Origin: Plenodomus lindquistii
Lineage: Eukaryota; Ascomycota; Dothideomycetes; Pleosporales; Leptosphaeriaceae
Direction: 5' to 3'
Assembly: GCA_025504975.1 (NCBI GenBank)
Contig: JANUWI010000004.1
Coordinates: 930,001 to 994,000 of the forward strand
Length of the DNA: 64,000 nt
Of the stretch, positions 1 to 12,200 are shown in pieces. Position 1 is the first letter of the stretch, and each line of letters begins with the position of its first letter. Position numbers and translations under genes: made by a program. The notes under the pieces were generated by a model. That model was not told the DNA's origin, did not search any database, and worked only from the letters and a program-made list of their open reading frames with translations.

Positions 1-867
1 TTAAAAAGTAATTAGTAGAAATAATAAAAAAAAAAAGTATAAAAAAAAGTAGATTTAATATAGAGATACTTTTAAATATAGTACTAAATTATAGGCTACT
101 ATAGCTTTAACTATAGCGTTTACTCTATTAAAATATATATATAGTAGTAGTAGTTAAGTATCTATTTAACTAGGTATCTAATACTATAGTAATTATAGAG
201 AAACTAGGTATAACGCTTATATATACTAGAAAAGTTTAGAAAATACTTTAAAATGAGATATAAACTCTATAGTAGTAGAGTTAGATATTAATAGTAATAA
301 TAATAATAATTAAAAACTTAGTATTTATAATACTAAAGAAAACTATTAGGTTTACTAGATTATTAGGTTAACTAGTAGAATATATTATACTATAGAATTA
401 TACTATATAAAAAGTTAAAAAAAAAAAATATAAAAACTATTTCTAGACTTTAAACAATTACTTTTATAACTATAATATATTCTATAGAATAGTACTTACC
501 TAGTAATATATACTTTTTTATAATATATTAACTATTATAACTAACGCTAGTATTATTTAAAGTAAAATTTAGAATATAAATAATATAGTAAATTTAAAAA
601 GTATATAAACTAGAGAATATATACTAAAAATACTAGATAATATTATAGTTAAATAGTAAATATAGAGATAAAAGTATAATACTAATAAATAGTATTTTAA
701 TATAAATATAAAAGGTATAAAGTAACTAATATATATTAAATTAACTAGTAACTTTATAAATATATATTTATATTACTATATTATTATTTAGTTTATAGCT
801 ATAATAATATATAGTAGCTTTATAGATAGTAGCTTTATAAGTATTAAAACTTAGTTATTACTAGTAC
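1..867. other. RIP-degraded AT-rich DNA, left flank
   Basis: This stretch is almost pure A/T, and CpA and TpG dinucleotides are nearly absent, as expected after heavy repeat-induced point mutation. I recognise no reading frame. Its last five bases (863-867, AGTAC) are the left target-site duplication of the outer LTR element, so this DNA is the older insertion target, itself probably repetitive. Confidence 0.8.
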
Positions 868-956
868 TATTATAGAAATAGGTGTTTAGAAATAATTAGA
901 AAATAGATTATTATATTACTAGCTAGAAAGAGATTATACTATATATACTTTTAGTA
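868..956 (-). repeat. Left LTR of outer Copia relic, first part
   Basis: These 89 bp align without gaps to 14406-14494. They end in the TA (955-956) used as target by the inserted Fot1-like transposon. Confidence 0.85.
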
Positions 957-1014
957 ACGTACTTTATAAATAAGTAGCTAGTATAAGTAAGTAGCTAGGC
1001 TCTACTAAAACTAC
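957..1014 (+). repeat. Left terminal inverted repeat of Fot1-like element
   Basis: Pairs with the reverse complement of 2761-2818. It contains an internal near-duplication: AAGTAGCTAG occurs twice, 18 bp apart, a possible double transposase-binding site. Confidence 0.85.
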
Positions 1015-1069
1015 ACTAAACTTTATACTATTATTAATATCTTAACGTAATAATATAAAAAAGTTTTTA

Positions 1070-2300
1070 ATTAAATTTCAAATATAGCTTGCATTATAGG
1101 CTATCTAATAAAATATAATATTTACTATTTTAAAGGCTGCTGCAGTCTATAAAGTTATAGAAAGAACTCTATAATAATAACGCGCTAGTACTACCCTATA
1201 ATATAATTATAAGCCTAATTTAATAAACCTATTTAAAACTAAAAAGAAAGTAATTATTAAATATGTGCTTAACTTTACTATAAAAAAATTCCTGCCCTAG
1301 CTTACTATAGTTAAAAATATAGTAGATTCTTTATTTAAAGCCTAGTACTATAACTCTACTAGTAAAAACTAGGCTATAAACTTTATTAAGCGTTGCTCTA
1401 AGTTTAAAGTAAAATTTAATTACAAGTATAATTATAAAAGAGCCTTTTATAAAAATCTAGTAGTTATTAGTAACTAGTTTTAGCTTATAAAAAATACTAA
1501 AGCTAAGTATAGTATCTAGAATAAAAATATCTATAACTTTAATAAAATAGGCTTTATAATAGGCGTTATATTAACTAGAGTAGTTATTATAGATATTAAC
1601 TATTAAAGGCGTTTAAAATCTATATAGTAGAGTAACTAGAAGTAAACTATAGTAATTTAGAGCATTAACGTAATAGAGTAAGCTATCTCTTTTTTTATTA
1701 TTTTTGCTAGTAAGTACTATCTCTCTGCCTAGTATAAAAAGCCTAGCCTGCTTTAGAACTAGGCTTTTATAGTCTCTAAAAATAGCTAGATAGATAATAG
1801 GCTTAGTCTAGACTAGGTAAAGCACTTTAATAAGTATATAAAAAAGCGTACTGTTAGTATAGTATATTTATTTATAGTTAATAGTTATAAAAGCTATAAC
1901 TTACTTAAATTCTACTAGTACTATAAAGAATATAAAATTATAACCTTTTATATACTTTTTTACTTATTATACTTTCTATAGCTATTTAACGTTAGTTATT
2001 TTATACTTTTAAAAAAAGTGTATAGCTGCTAAGCTAAAGATTTAATACGTAACTAAATTAACTATATTACTAAAATTAAATTTTTACTATACTTTATTAC
2101 TACTTTTAATACTGCTATTATTTAAAATAATATCTAGAGAGGCTTTTAAAGCGTAGGCTTAGTTCTTTTTAATCTAAAGGCTATAATATCTAGCTTTAAT
2201 ATTAAACTACGTATACTATTACTCTCTACTATTAATAATAAGCTCTAGTACTTCTAGACTCTAAATAATACTTTATAATTTAGGTTATAATTAAAGTTTT
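1070..2300 (+). pseudogene. Fot1/pogo transposase relic
   Basis: Plus-strand translation is riddled with stops but follows a Fot1-type transposase in order. Around 1511-1577 it reads IYNFNKIGFIIGVI, where the family has IYNFDETGF-MGVI; the D-to-N and E-to-K changes are those RIP makes. Near 1640-1740 a degraded TI--SIN---FIIFA stretch follows the family's catalytic-core order. Around 2127-2240 GLVLFNLKAI and FNIKLR match the family's C-terminal GLVPFNPE-VLS-LNI-LRTP. The family enzyme is a DDE recombinase that cuts and pastes at TA. This copy cannot encode a protein. Confidence 0.8.
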
Positions 2301-2760
2301 TTAAAAAAAAAATTTAAAAGTATATAGATAGCTTACTAACTACTATAGTTAATATATTTAAAAAGTTTAGTAAAAGTATAGCGTTAATAACGCATTAAAT
2401 AGTGTTAATACGTAATAAAGTTATTAAGCTTTAAATAGTAAATAAAGCTGCTACGTAATGTAAATTGTATAAAAGGAAGTAAATATAGAAAAAAGGTACT
2501 TTTATAGTTAAAAAAGGCCTATATTTAATAACTTTAAAAAAGTTTACAGCGCGTAGTAATAGAAAAAAGGCGTTAAAAAAAGTACGCGCTAAAAGAGGTA
2601 AACCTATATAATAGTACTATAGATACTATAGTAAAAGTAGGTACAACGCGCGTACGTGTAAATAAAAAATAAAAAGTATTTCTAAATAGATTAGTTTACT
2701 ATAATTTCTACGTACTATTATTATTAGTTATATAGTACTATTATAAAAGTATATTTTAGT

Positions 2761-2818
2761 ATAGTTTTAGCAGAGCCTAGCTACTTACTTGTGCTAGCTA
2801 CTTACTTATAGAGTATAT
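2761..2818 (-). repeat. Right terminal inverted repeat of Fot1-like element
   Basis: Inverted copy of 957-1014. The outermost 18 bp pair completely if RIP-type transitions are allowed. It is followed by the duplicated TA at 2819-2820. Confidence 0.85.
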
Positions 2819-2820
2819 TA

Positions 2821-2913
2821 CGTAAAATTATATAAATAGAAGTAAAAAAGCTTTATAAAAGATTCTAAAATTAAATAGATATAGTATTAACTAAGTACTA
2901 TATATATATAATA
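2821..2913 (-). repeat. Left LTR of outer Copia relic, second part
   Basis: These 93 bp align without gaps to 14495-14587. About 36 positions differ; all are transitions, and in every one the right copy has G or C where this copy has A or T. Confidence 0.88.
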
Positions 2914-5900
2914 CACTCTCTAGTTATAGTAAATTAAGCTATTTAATATTAGTAGTATTAAACTTTATAGAGTATTAAAACGCCTATACTATAAAATCTA
3001 GTATAACTAAAAATTTAGTTTATATTATTTAATATATATTAGAGGTAGTTAATTTAAAACTAAGTTTAGTAAAATTAATTATTAGCTAAACTTCTATTTT
3101 AATTAGTATCTATTAATACTATAGCTTTTATTAGTATTTATATCTCTATATTCTTCTATATAAAGCTTTTTTACGCTTATAAATTTTTTACTAATACTAT
3201 TTTAATATAGTTTAAAGCCTAGAAAGCTATCTATACCTATATTACTATAGCGTGTATTTAGTATATTATATTTTTACTTTAATTTTTATTTATATTTATA
3301 CTTACTCTATGTTTATATAGTTATTTATATAAAAAATATACCTTTTTACTTTCTCTATCTAAATTTATAGATAAAAAGACCTCTAAAATTTTCTTTTTTT
3401 CTAGAGAGTTTTATATTTTCTCTAACTTTTTTATTTTTTTTACTCTACGCTACCCTCCCCCCCTCTACACCTCTAAAAAAAAAAAGAAAAAGAAAAAAAA
3501 GGTAGAGCGTGCTACTATTACTTTTACTACTATACTAGCTAGTACGTAGTTCTATTATAGTAATTCTATAAAAAAGTATACTATTCTCTATTTAGACTAT
3601 ATATATAGCGCTTTAATATAAAGTAATAAATACTACTAAAACTATAATAGAATTAATAGTAAAAGCTACTAGCTTTATACTTTTAGATATTTATACTAAC
3701 TTATATAAATAAATAATTTTATTAGTTAAATAAACTTTACTAATTCTAGTATAGCTCTATTTTTACTTTTTACTACTTTAAAATATTTATTACTTTTAAA
3801 GCTATAAAAGTAAGTAAAAATAAGTTTAGTATTTATACTATAAACTTATTCTACTTTTAAAAATACTAAAAAAAAAAAAAAAAATTTTCTACTTTTAGCG
3901 CGGCTTTTACTACTAGTAAATAAACTAGTTTTTTTTTATAATATAAAAATATTAAAAGGTTAATTAGTAAGTTTATTAATAAAATAATAAAGTAAATCTA
4001 GTTTTTTTTTAAACGCTACTACTAGGCGTAGCCTATAAATTTTTTAAAAATAGACTTTAGCCTTTATATTATATTATATAAATATAAATAAAAATTATTA
4101 AATAATTATTTATTTTACTCTAGTAATATTATAATTTTAGCTTTTATATTTTATAGCTTTAAATAATGTTTAAAAGTATTAAAAAATTATTTAGAGAGAT
4201 TTTTAGTAAGCCTATCTACTAGTATTTTATTTATAAAAAAGTAGCTAATTATAAAAAAAAATTTTTTATATTTTTATTTAAGCTATATATTCTATATATT
4301 AACGTATTATAGTTTTATAGTAATATATTCTTTTTTACCTATAATAAGCTAGATTATTTATTAATTATTATAGAAAATTTTATATAGCTTAGGTATAGAT
4401 ATATAGAGCTTCTAAAAAAAATTTTAAAGCTTTATTAAGTTTTTAGTAACGTGTTTAAAAAATAGTAGCTTAGCTTTAGTTATTAATATTATAATAGTTA
4501 TTTAATAAACTACTTTTTATATAATTACTTTTCTATAGAGTATAATAATATAGCTCTAGAATAAGCGTTATATTTTAATATTATCTATAAAAAAAGTATT
4601 ACTATATATTATAAACTTTAAGTTACTCTAGCTATACTATATTATATAATACTTTATTTAGTAGAAATATAGAATTATCTAGTAAATAGTTTTAAAGTAC
4701 TATAAAGTAAAGTTAGTAAAATATTATAAAAGTTTAAAAATAGTAAATATAATATTTAGGCGCACTATTATAGTAGTATATAAAATAAATTTAATTATTT
4801 TCTAATACTTTTTAATCTACTATATAGTAGCTTTTTTAGGGTTTTTTTCTAGTTTAAAGCTTAGAAGTAGTGTTTTAGAAAAGTAAATAGAGTCTACTAT
4901 ACTAAACTTTTTTAAAATTTTATTAATATATTTATTATAAATAAGTAAAATTTTTTTTTTATTTAATCTCTAATTATTTATATCTCTAGAAACTACTTAA
5001 TTAATTTTTTATTGTCTATTTAATATTTATTTTTAAAAGTTATTACTACCTAGTAAGCTTATATAATATTACTTTAGTAATATATAATTAGAATATTATT
5101 AATATAAAAAAGTAAGTAGATTTTCTAATTAAACGTATAGAAAAAATATAGTTTTTTTTTAAAAATAATTAAACTAAACTATTTAAAAGTTATAGAGAGC
5201 TTCTAGTACTATAGAAATAGTAAATTATAGAAGCTATATAAAGTTTAGAGTAGTAGTATATATTTATCTATAAGTTTATAGCTATTTAATAGTTTATAAA
5301 TAATATTATTTTAGTAATTTATAAAAGTATTTAGAAATACTCTAATAATATTATACTAGTTTATTTTAAAGTTTTAGTAAACTATAATAGCTATAGCTAG
5401 CTAGAAAGTATAAAATATAAATATTATAGTATATATTAAATAGAGCGTGTTAATAAACTAGAGATTACTTTATACTACTATCTAGGCTTTATACTTTAGA
5501 AAATATCTATTTTTATTAAATTTATAAATAAATACCTATTTAAAAAAAAGTAGCTACTTTTAAACTATAGAGCGCTTTATAATTTTTTAGGTACTTTTAA
5601 AATAGAGCCTATTAATCTTTTAGTTCTAAATTTAGTAAAATAATAGTTTAAAAAAGTATATATAGAGATTATTCTATTTAATAAAAAGCTTTAGAAGCTT
5701 ATTTTAGTAAATCTATTTAATTTTTAAATTTTAGAATCTAGTAGTTCTATAAATAGCTGCTTTAATTACTATATAAATAGTAGCGTATTTTTAGTAAGTA
5801 TAAATAGAAGCTTAGCTTAAAAAATTATAGAAAAAATCTTTAATATTAATTCTATTTAATAGATTATATATAAAGTATACTCTAGAAGTAGTATTACTCT

Positions 5901-7773
5901 CTAATACTAAAGTATTAAAATTCTCTCTATAGACTTTTCTACTTCTATAAATAGATAATCTATTTTTAGTTATTATAAAGTATAAAAAAAGTAAGTATAC
6001 TTATTATATAGCTATAAATTTTATTTTAAATAGTACTATTAAAATAGTAGTTATCTAAAAAATAGCTAGTTATTAAAATTTAAACGCTTTATAAAGCGCT
6101 TTATTAATATTATAATAAAAGTTTTCTAATATTTTATTAATATTAAATAGTAGGCCTACTTTTATAGAATAAAGTTTATTTTATAGACTACTACTATAAT
6201 AGCTAGGCCTAATAGAGTTAGATATAGGCTTTAAAGTATTTAAACTAGAAAAGCTATTTAAATCTATATTAATTTTTTATAACGCGCTAGCTAAACGTGC
6301 TACTAATAGTAAAAAAAGCTTTTATAGTATTTAATAATTAGATTAGCTATCTAGATTATTAGCTACTATTTTATTTTTTTTACTCTCTAGCTAATAAACT
6401 AGGTTTAATTTATATAGTACTACTTCTATATTATTAGACTTATTTATAGCTTTAAAAAGTTAATTAAGCTAATTAAAATTTTTAGGCTTATTTTTCTTTA
6501 TTTCTAGTACTAATACTATTTATTATAGCTTTTCTATTACTTAAAAAGCTAGCTTTTTAGAGTTATAGAAAAATTTTTTATTAAAAGTAATATTATATAT
6601 AGTAATAATAAAGTTAAATTTAAAAATCTATATTTTATATATATTAAATAATTTATATTCTACTAGATATTTAATATAGCTCTATTAAGTTACTTTAAAA
6701 CTTTATTTATAACGCCTAGCTACTTTATTACTATTAAAAAAATAGGCTCTATAGCTATAGGCGTAAATACTACTCTAATTTAACTATAAATTAGCTATTT
6801 AAAGCTTAATCTACGCTAGTTAATACTATTTAAACTACCTTTAAAACTATTAAAAAAGTGTTTTATTTAGAAACTATATATTCTAAGTTTAGAATAAGTT
6901 TATATTATATAGCTATATTACTACTTTAATAATATAAAGCTATAACTTTTTAAGTAGGTTAGTAGTAATTTTTATTTTAATTTATTTTATAATAATTTTT
7001 TTATTTATTTTTTCTAGCCTACTATTTAGTTTATAAATATAGAGAAGTAAGCTTTTATTTTTAATATCTATATTTTCTATTTATATTTTAAAATCTAATA
7101 ATCTGCGCTAAAAGAGTATTACTATATTATTATTTTATATAATAATATAGATTTTAAATTTATACTAGATATAGATTATACTCTAGAATATTTTAAAAAT
7201 ACTAAAAATTTTTTTTATATTTTTTTTTATAAAGCTATAGGTATAAAGCTTACTACTATAATTATTTTTATAATAAATATCTACTATTCTCTAGAGCTTT
7301 TTTATAGTATATTTTAGAAATTCTATAATACTTTCTAATATAGCTAAGTAGGCTATTTTTAAAGCTTTTATAAAATAATTTAGCTAGCGTAAATTATAGT
7401 ATAGTATTTATACTTTTTTTATAAAATACTATTTATCTATATACTTTTAGTATACTTTATAAATACTTAAAGCGCCTCTAGACTAAAATAGCTAGATCTA
7501 GTATACTAAAACTCCTTTAGGTTAAAATATAAATAGATAGTAAAAAAATTTTTTATTAAAGCTAAAATTATATTTATAGCTAAAAAGTAGATAGTAATAG
7601 ACTTATATTCTATAAAAATTAAATTCTATTTATATATTAACTAGGCTAATATAATACGTTTTTTATAACTACTATATTATAGTATTACGTCTAGTTTAAA
7701 ATACTATACTTTTTTATTTTAATATAAAGCTTTTAATATAATATTAATATAGAACTTTTTTACTACTACTATT
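2914..7773 (-). other. RIP-degraded interior of outer Copia element (3' half)
   Basis: Extremely AT-rich interior between the split left LTR and the nested intact Copia. Apart from the reverse-transcriptase relic listed separately I recognise no coding segment. A short C-run and A-run lie near 3450-3500. The matching interior continues at 12963-14405. Confidence 0.7.
4900..5290 (-). pseudogene. Copia reverse-transcriptase relic
   Basis: Read on the minus strand, 5290 down to 4900 preserves the order of Copia RT motifs with RIP-type substitutions. A degraded LYGLR-SPLLW-like stretch lies near 5260-5210. FYINNI lies at about 5106-5092, in place of the catalytic YVDDI. FLEI-IIRD lies near 4992-4965, matching FLG-EIIRD of the intact element nested nearby. 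Many stops make it non-coding. This relic fixes both superfamily and orientation of the outer element. Confidence 0.7.
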
Positions 7774-7960
7774 TGTCAGATTGACGGAGTTATTCTAGAG
7801 CCAGTAGATAAGCGGGGCACAGGGTGCGCTAGCGCACCCTGTAGCCGACGCGACAAAACTAGCCTCCTGAGCAACGCTCGGAGAAGACACAATCAATGAT
7901 CTCAACCCTCATCAAATTCATCAATATTCGTGCACTTTCAATAGTACCGTGCATCTGACA
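7774..7960 (+). repeat. 5' LTR of intact Copia element
   Basis: 187 bp, base-for-base identical to 12776-12962. It contains a 24-bp perfect palindrome (7819-7842) centred in the first third, the probable promoter/leader part of the LTR. Confidence 0.95.
7819..7842. promoter_or_regulatory. 24-bp perfect palindrome in LTR
   Basis: The central 20 bases read AGGGTGCGCTAGCGCACCCT and pair one further AC/GT step on each side. The copy in the 3' LTR lies at 12821-12844. It could be a dimeric factor site or, in RNA, a strong hairpin near the transcript end. The function is inferred only from symmetry. Confidence 0.5.
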
Positions 7961-7973
7961 ATTAAGAGTCTCA
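7961..7973 (+). other. Primer-binding site resembling the tRNA-Lys(CUU) anticodon region
   Basis: Starting immediately after the LTR, ATTAAGAGTCTCA is the reverse complement of TGAGACTCTTAAT, the anticodon stem-loop of typical eukaryotic tRNA-Lys(CUU) (loop CUCUUAA). No match to a tRNA 3' end was recognised here. Priming from an internal half-tRNA is known for Drosophila copia and yeast Ty5, which use initiator tRNA-Met. The tRNA sequence is recalled, so this is a strong suggestion rather than proof. Confidence 0.55.
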
Positions 7974-8015
7974 CTGCCGACTACCGCTCAGGCCACCCCA
8001 ACACGTCTATCCAAC

Positions 8016-9206
8016 ATGACGACAATGCGTGATCCAACAGTTATCCTACGGGATCACACAGACTACACAACATGGATGACGCGGCTCAAAGCGCGCTGCA
8101 TCGCACATAACATCTGGGACAAGATCAATCCTAAGTCTACTACCCGGCCAACAGTTAAACCGGTAGCAGAAAGAGCCCCGGTGATTGCTGATTACGCGCC
8201 AGCCAATGCAAGTAACACAAGCCCAAGAAGGATCACCGATCTCTCCACAGCAGGCCAGAAGGCTTTCCGGGATGACCTCGAGTATCACAAAATCCTCCTC
8301 GAACAATACAAGAACGACCGACATGACTACGAGAAAGAGCAATCCAGCCTTCAGCACATCGTAGCGTTCATCCAATCAACAGTAACACCGCATCTGCTCC
8401 GAACCTGTTGCCTACCCGACCAATCCCTCCGAAAATGGCTCATAAGCCTCGAAGCGACGATTGGGATTGACGAACAACTTGAACAAGAGCGAGCCCGCGA
8501 ACGATACCTTCAGGCATTGAAGCCAATGAGAACCTCCGCGCACTGGGATAGCTGGCTCGCAGAATACGACCAAGCCGCAACTGAAGCAGAGGCATACAAC
8601 GTACCGGAAGTACTGCAGATCAATGCAGTAACAAAAGAGTTCCTCACATCGGTTAACAAGGTGGCAAATGTGTGGGCAACCACCTTCCAGGACTCTGGAC
8701 GATACCAACCCGGAATGAACCGCAAAGAGATGATGAAACGCTATCGGGAGTACATGATGAATAACCATCCCCTGAAAACAGGGAAGAGCAAAGCAAGTTT
8801 CATTGCAGCTCATGACGAGGCTTCACATGACACCGCTGAGGGCGAAGCCCATCAGGACAGTACAAGGGACGCCTCTACTGTGAACAGCGCGCCATCTCGC
8901 CGGGGAAGACCCCGTAATCAACGCGGCAACGATCGAAAGCGACAAGCCGAGAGACCTCCAGAAGGCTCATACTCCTCCACAAAATGCTTAGCATGTGGAC
9001 AACGCCATGCCTTGAAGGACTGCTACTACCTACATGAGGAGAAAGCACCCGGCTGGTGGAAACCAAACGAGTCCGTAAAGGAGCTCGTCAAATTCAAGAA
9101 GGAACAAGACCCAGAACTACAAGGGCTAATCCGCTCACAGAGCCGACCCCGCACAAGGACGCCAACTATCAAGCAGTCCCATACCCCAACTCCTGAAATA
9201 GAATGA
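8016..9206 (+). CDS. gag: Copia Gag polyprotein
   Basis: A 396-residue ORF starts at the first ATG after the primer-binding site. Gag coats the element RNA and forms virus-like particles. The N-terminal two thirds are charged and helical as in Copia Gag (UBN2-like region, roughly residues 90-260), followed by an Arg/Gly-rich basic stretch. Near residue 325 lies one zinc-knuckle-like motif, CLACGQRHALKDC, with spacing C-2-C-3-H-4-C, one residue shorter than the usual C-2-C-4-H-4-C. The ORF ends at a single TGA (9204-9206) that is in frame with pol, so Gag is probably also the N-terminal part of a Gag-Pol fusion made by stop readthrough. Confidence 0.9.
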   Translation: MTTMRDPTVILRDHTDYTTWMTRLKARCIAHNIWDKINPKSTTRPTVKPVAERAPVIADYAPANASNTSPRRITDLSTAGQKAFRDDLEYHKILLEQYKNDRHDYEKEQSSLQHIVAFIQSTVTPHLLRTCCLPDQSLRKWLISLEATIGIDEQLEQERARERYLQALKPMRTSAHWDSWLAEYDQAATEAEAYNVPEVLQINAVTKEFLTSVNKVANVWATTFQDSGRYQPGMNRKEMMKRYREYMMNNHPLKTGKSKASFIAAHDEASHDTAEGEAHQDSTRDASTVNSAPSRRGRPRNQRGNDRKRQAERPPEGSYSSTKCLACGQRHALKDCYYLHEEKAPGWWKPNESVKELVKFKKEQDPELQGLIRSQSRPRTRTPTIKQSHTPTPEIE

Positions 9207-9209
9207 CTA
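9204..9209 (+). promoter_or_regulatory. Probable stop-codon readthrough site between gag and pol (UGA CUA)
   Basis: gag and pol share one frame and are separated by this single TGA, followed directly by CTA. UGA-CUA is an established leaky stop context in viral and cellular genes. The pol frame has no ATG before the protease, so readthrough is the simplest way to express it. An in-frame UGA is also used by the Candida albicans Copia element Tca2/pCal. No convincing downstream stem was found by eye. Confidence 0.65.
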
Positions 9210-12200
9210 TATGGTCGTCAAATCACGCAAGTTGGAGGTTCCGAGGATCGGTTCCTGGCAACGTCCAATACAGAGGCAGGCTTCGCTGCCACAACAAGTG
9301 ATTATCCGCTCCGAAATTCATACATTCTGGATTCAGGCACGACATGCCATATTACGAACGATCCCCAACGCATATATGACTATCGCGCACCCGGACCCTC
9401 AGACTATATATGGGCCGGTAACACACAAGTCTGGATCAGGGGGTACGGCTCCATCCGGCTGCCCCTCAGGCACGATCAGCGAACGACGATAATAACGCTC
9501 CATGACGTAGCCGTCTGTCCTGACTTCCTCTGTAATCTTGTATCCTTCCGATTACTCCGACAACAAGGAATATGGTGGGACACCAGAACCGATCCAACAA
9601 CGCTACGAGCGTCGGACAGCACAATCATTGGAAGCCTGCAGGAGCTGTACGGCCAATGGGTAATCGAGCACCACACATTGGCACCTGCGGCTTACCACAC
9701 ACACAAAGCAACGTCGCGTACACCGAGACGAGCTCAGATAGCCCCAGCACTCGTATGGCACAAGAGACTTGGGCATCCCGGTCCAGCAACCGTGGAGCAC
9801 CTCATGCAGCAAGCTGAGGGGGTGCGAGTGAAAGGCATTACTACAGTAGAGTGCAACTCCTGTGGACGAGCCAAGGCCCGGCGTCAAATCAGACGGGCCC
9901 CACGAAATACAGATTACGAAGGACCAGGAGAGAGACTGGCCATCGATTTCCATTCATACGAACACCAAAGCATCACCAAAGAAAGGAGCCAGATGCTCAT
10001 CACCGACAGATACTCAGGAATGCAATGGGACTATTACTTCACCGACAACAGGACCGCAAAGTCCATCATCAAAGCATTCTCTAACTTCATTCTATTTCTC
10101 AAGAACCATTTCAACATCACCGTAAAGATCATCGAAGCGGACAACGAAATCACAACGGTCAAGCCAGAGGTACAGCGCTACCTTTCATCGCAAGGCATTG
10201 TTATTGAGCCCTCGGCCCCGGATACACAAGCACAGAACGGAGGCGCCGAACGCTCAGGGGGTGTAAACAAGGAGAAAGCGCGCGCAATGCGACTCGACGC
10301 CAATCTCTCATGGGAGCTCTGGCCGGAGATAACGCGAGCCGCCGTCTACCTATACAACCGATCGCCTAACGACGCAAACAACTGGAAGACTCCATACGAG
10401 ATCTTCTTCACTCGCGTGGCCTTTAGCAACGGCATAGTCACGTCGATACGAAAACCAAACCTTGCTCACCTTAGAGCATACGGCTGCAAAGCGTTCGCCA
10501 TGACCGACGACACGTATCGCGGAAAAGGACGCTTGCAACGCCTTGATCCAAAAGCCTGGGTAGGATACCTAGTAGGATATCGATCTACCAACATCTACAG
10601 GATATGGATCCCATCCCTGGCCAAGGTCATTAGCACTAGGGACGTCACCTTTGACGAACAAACAACTTTTGATGGGAAGGTAGAAGACCTGATGGACAAC
10701 CTCATGCACAGCACACTAAGAGAAATCGCCACGCTTGTGAGGACCATGGAGCTCCCTTCACCAGCACACGAACCGGAACCTGAATCCTTCCACGAGGACG
10801 ATGCTCTTGAAGAGGCCTCAGAGCCACATCCTGAAGCAGATCCGCCGGGATACTACAACGGTAGGAAGATTAGGGATCATTACCCATCTCCACCGCCGAC
10901 ACCGCCACCAGCGGCTCTCCTTGCACAATTCATGGCAGGGACACACCCTGAGGAACAATCGGTGTCATCCCGTACAATCCCAGGGGCAGCAGCGTTTACC
11001 GCAGGAACCCAAGCAGGCAACATAGGGACGACCGGAGGAGAAGCCATTGACAAAGCCCGATTGAGAAGGATGCTTGCCACCGGCTCGAGACCCCATCGCA
11101 GCCAGCTACCGCCTCCTCCCACGTACAAAAGCAAGCTTGAGGATCATCCACTAGGCGCCGAGTTTAAACAAGCTGAACTTGACCATCTTTTGAGCCATGC
11201 TCAGATGGGTTCATGGACTGAAGTTCCAATCAGAACGGCTAAGTCAACGGGACAACAGATCCTTGACTGCATGTGGGTCTACACGTACAAGCTGGATAAA
11301 GACCACAACCTCCTCAAATGCAAGGCGCGACTAGTGGTCCGAGGAGATCAACAGAGAAACATTACCTCTCAAGACACCTACGCAGCCACACTAGCTAGCC
11401 GCTCGTTCAGAATGTTGATGGCAATCGCAGCCCAGCACGAACTAGAGCTCAAGCAATTCGACGTTACGAACGCGTTCGTACACGCAGCGATGGACCGAGT
11501 TGTCTACATGCGTATGCCGAAAGGCCATCAGAAGGCCGGCACGATCCTACAAGTCAACAAGGCATTATATGGCCTTAGGATCTCACCACTGCTCTGGCAG
11601 AAGGAGTTCACAGCAACCCTGCAGAGGCTCGGCTTTGAAGCTATACCACATGAGCCGTGCTGCCTTATTAAGGGCAGTATCATTATCTTCTTTTACGTTG
11701 ATGATATCATCATGGCTTATCCAACAGGGCAGGATCAGCAGGCTACCGGAGTAACGGAGCAGCTGAAGAAGCAGTACACGATTACCGGAGGACACGACTT
11801 ACAATGGTTCCTCGGGATGGAGATAATCCGTGACCGAGCCTCGCGCCGGATCCAACTCTCCCAGGCCTCCTACTGCGACAAGATCAGTCGACTGATCGAC
11901 GATCGAGGAGTAGCACACGACACTCCGATGGCAGCCATTGAGCTATTGCCAAGCGACGGACTAGCGAGCCACGCGGACGTCAACAAATATCAACGAAAGA
12001 TTGGATCACTTCTCTTCGCCGCAGTCACCACGCGACCAGACATCTCATTTGCTACGTCACGACTAGCAAGGCATCTTACCAATCCCAGCCATGAACATCA
12101 CAAAGCTGCAGACCGAGTCTTGATGTATCTTCAGGACACCAAATCAACCGTGTTGCAACTCGGGGGTGGCTCACGCCTTCAAGTCGCAAGCGACGCCTCC

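Larger units (their letters stand above)
957..2818 (+). mobile_element. RIP-degraded Fot1/pogo-family DNA transposon
   Basis: This 1862-bp insertion is flanked by a TA duplication (955-956 and 2819-2820) and bounded by 58-bp terminal inverted repeats (957-1014 and 2761-2818). The differences between the two TIRs are almost all C/T or G/A. It interrupts the left LTR of the outer Copia element. Removing it plus one TA restores an LTR of exactly 182 bp, the same as the right copy. Size, TIR length, TA target and transposase relic fit the Fot1/pogo branch of Tc1-mariner. Confidence 0.88.
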
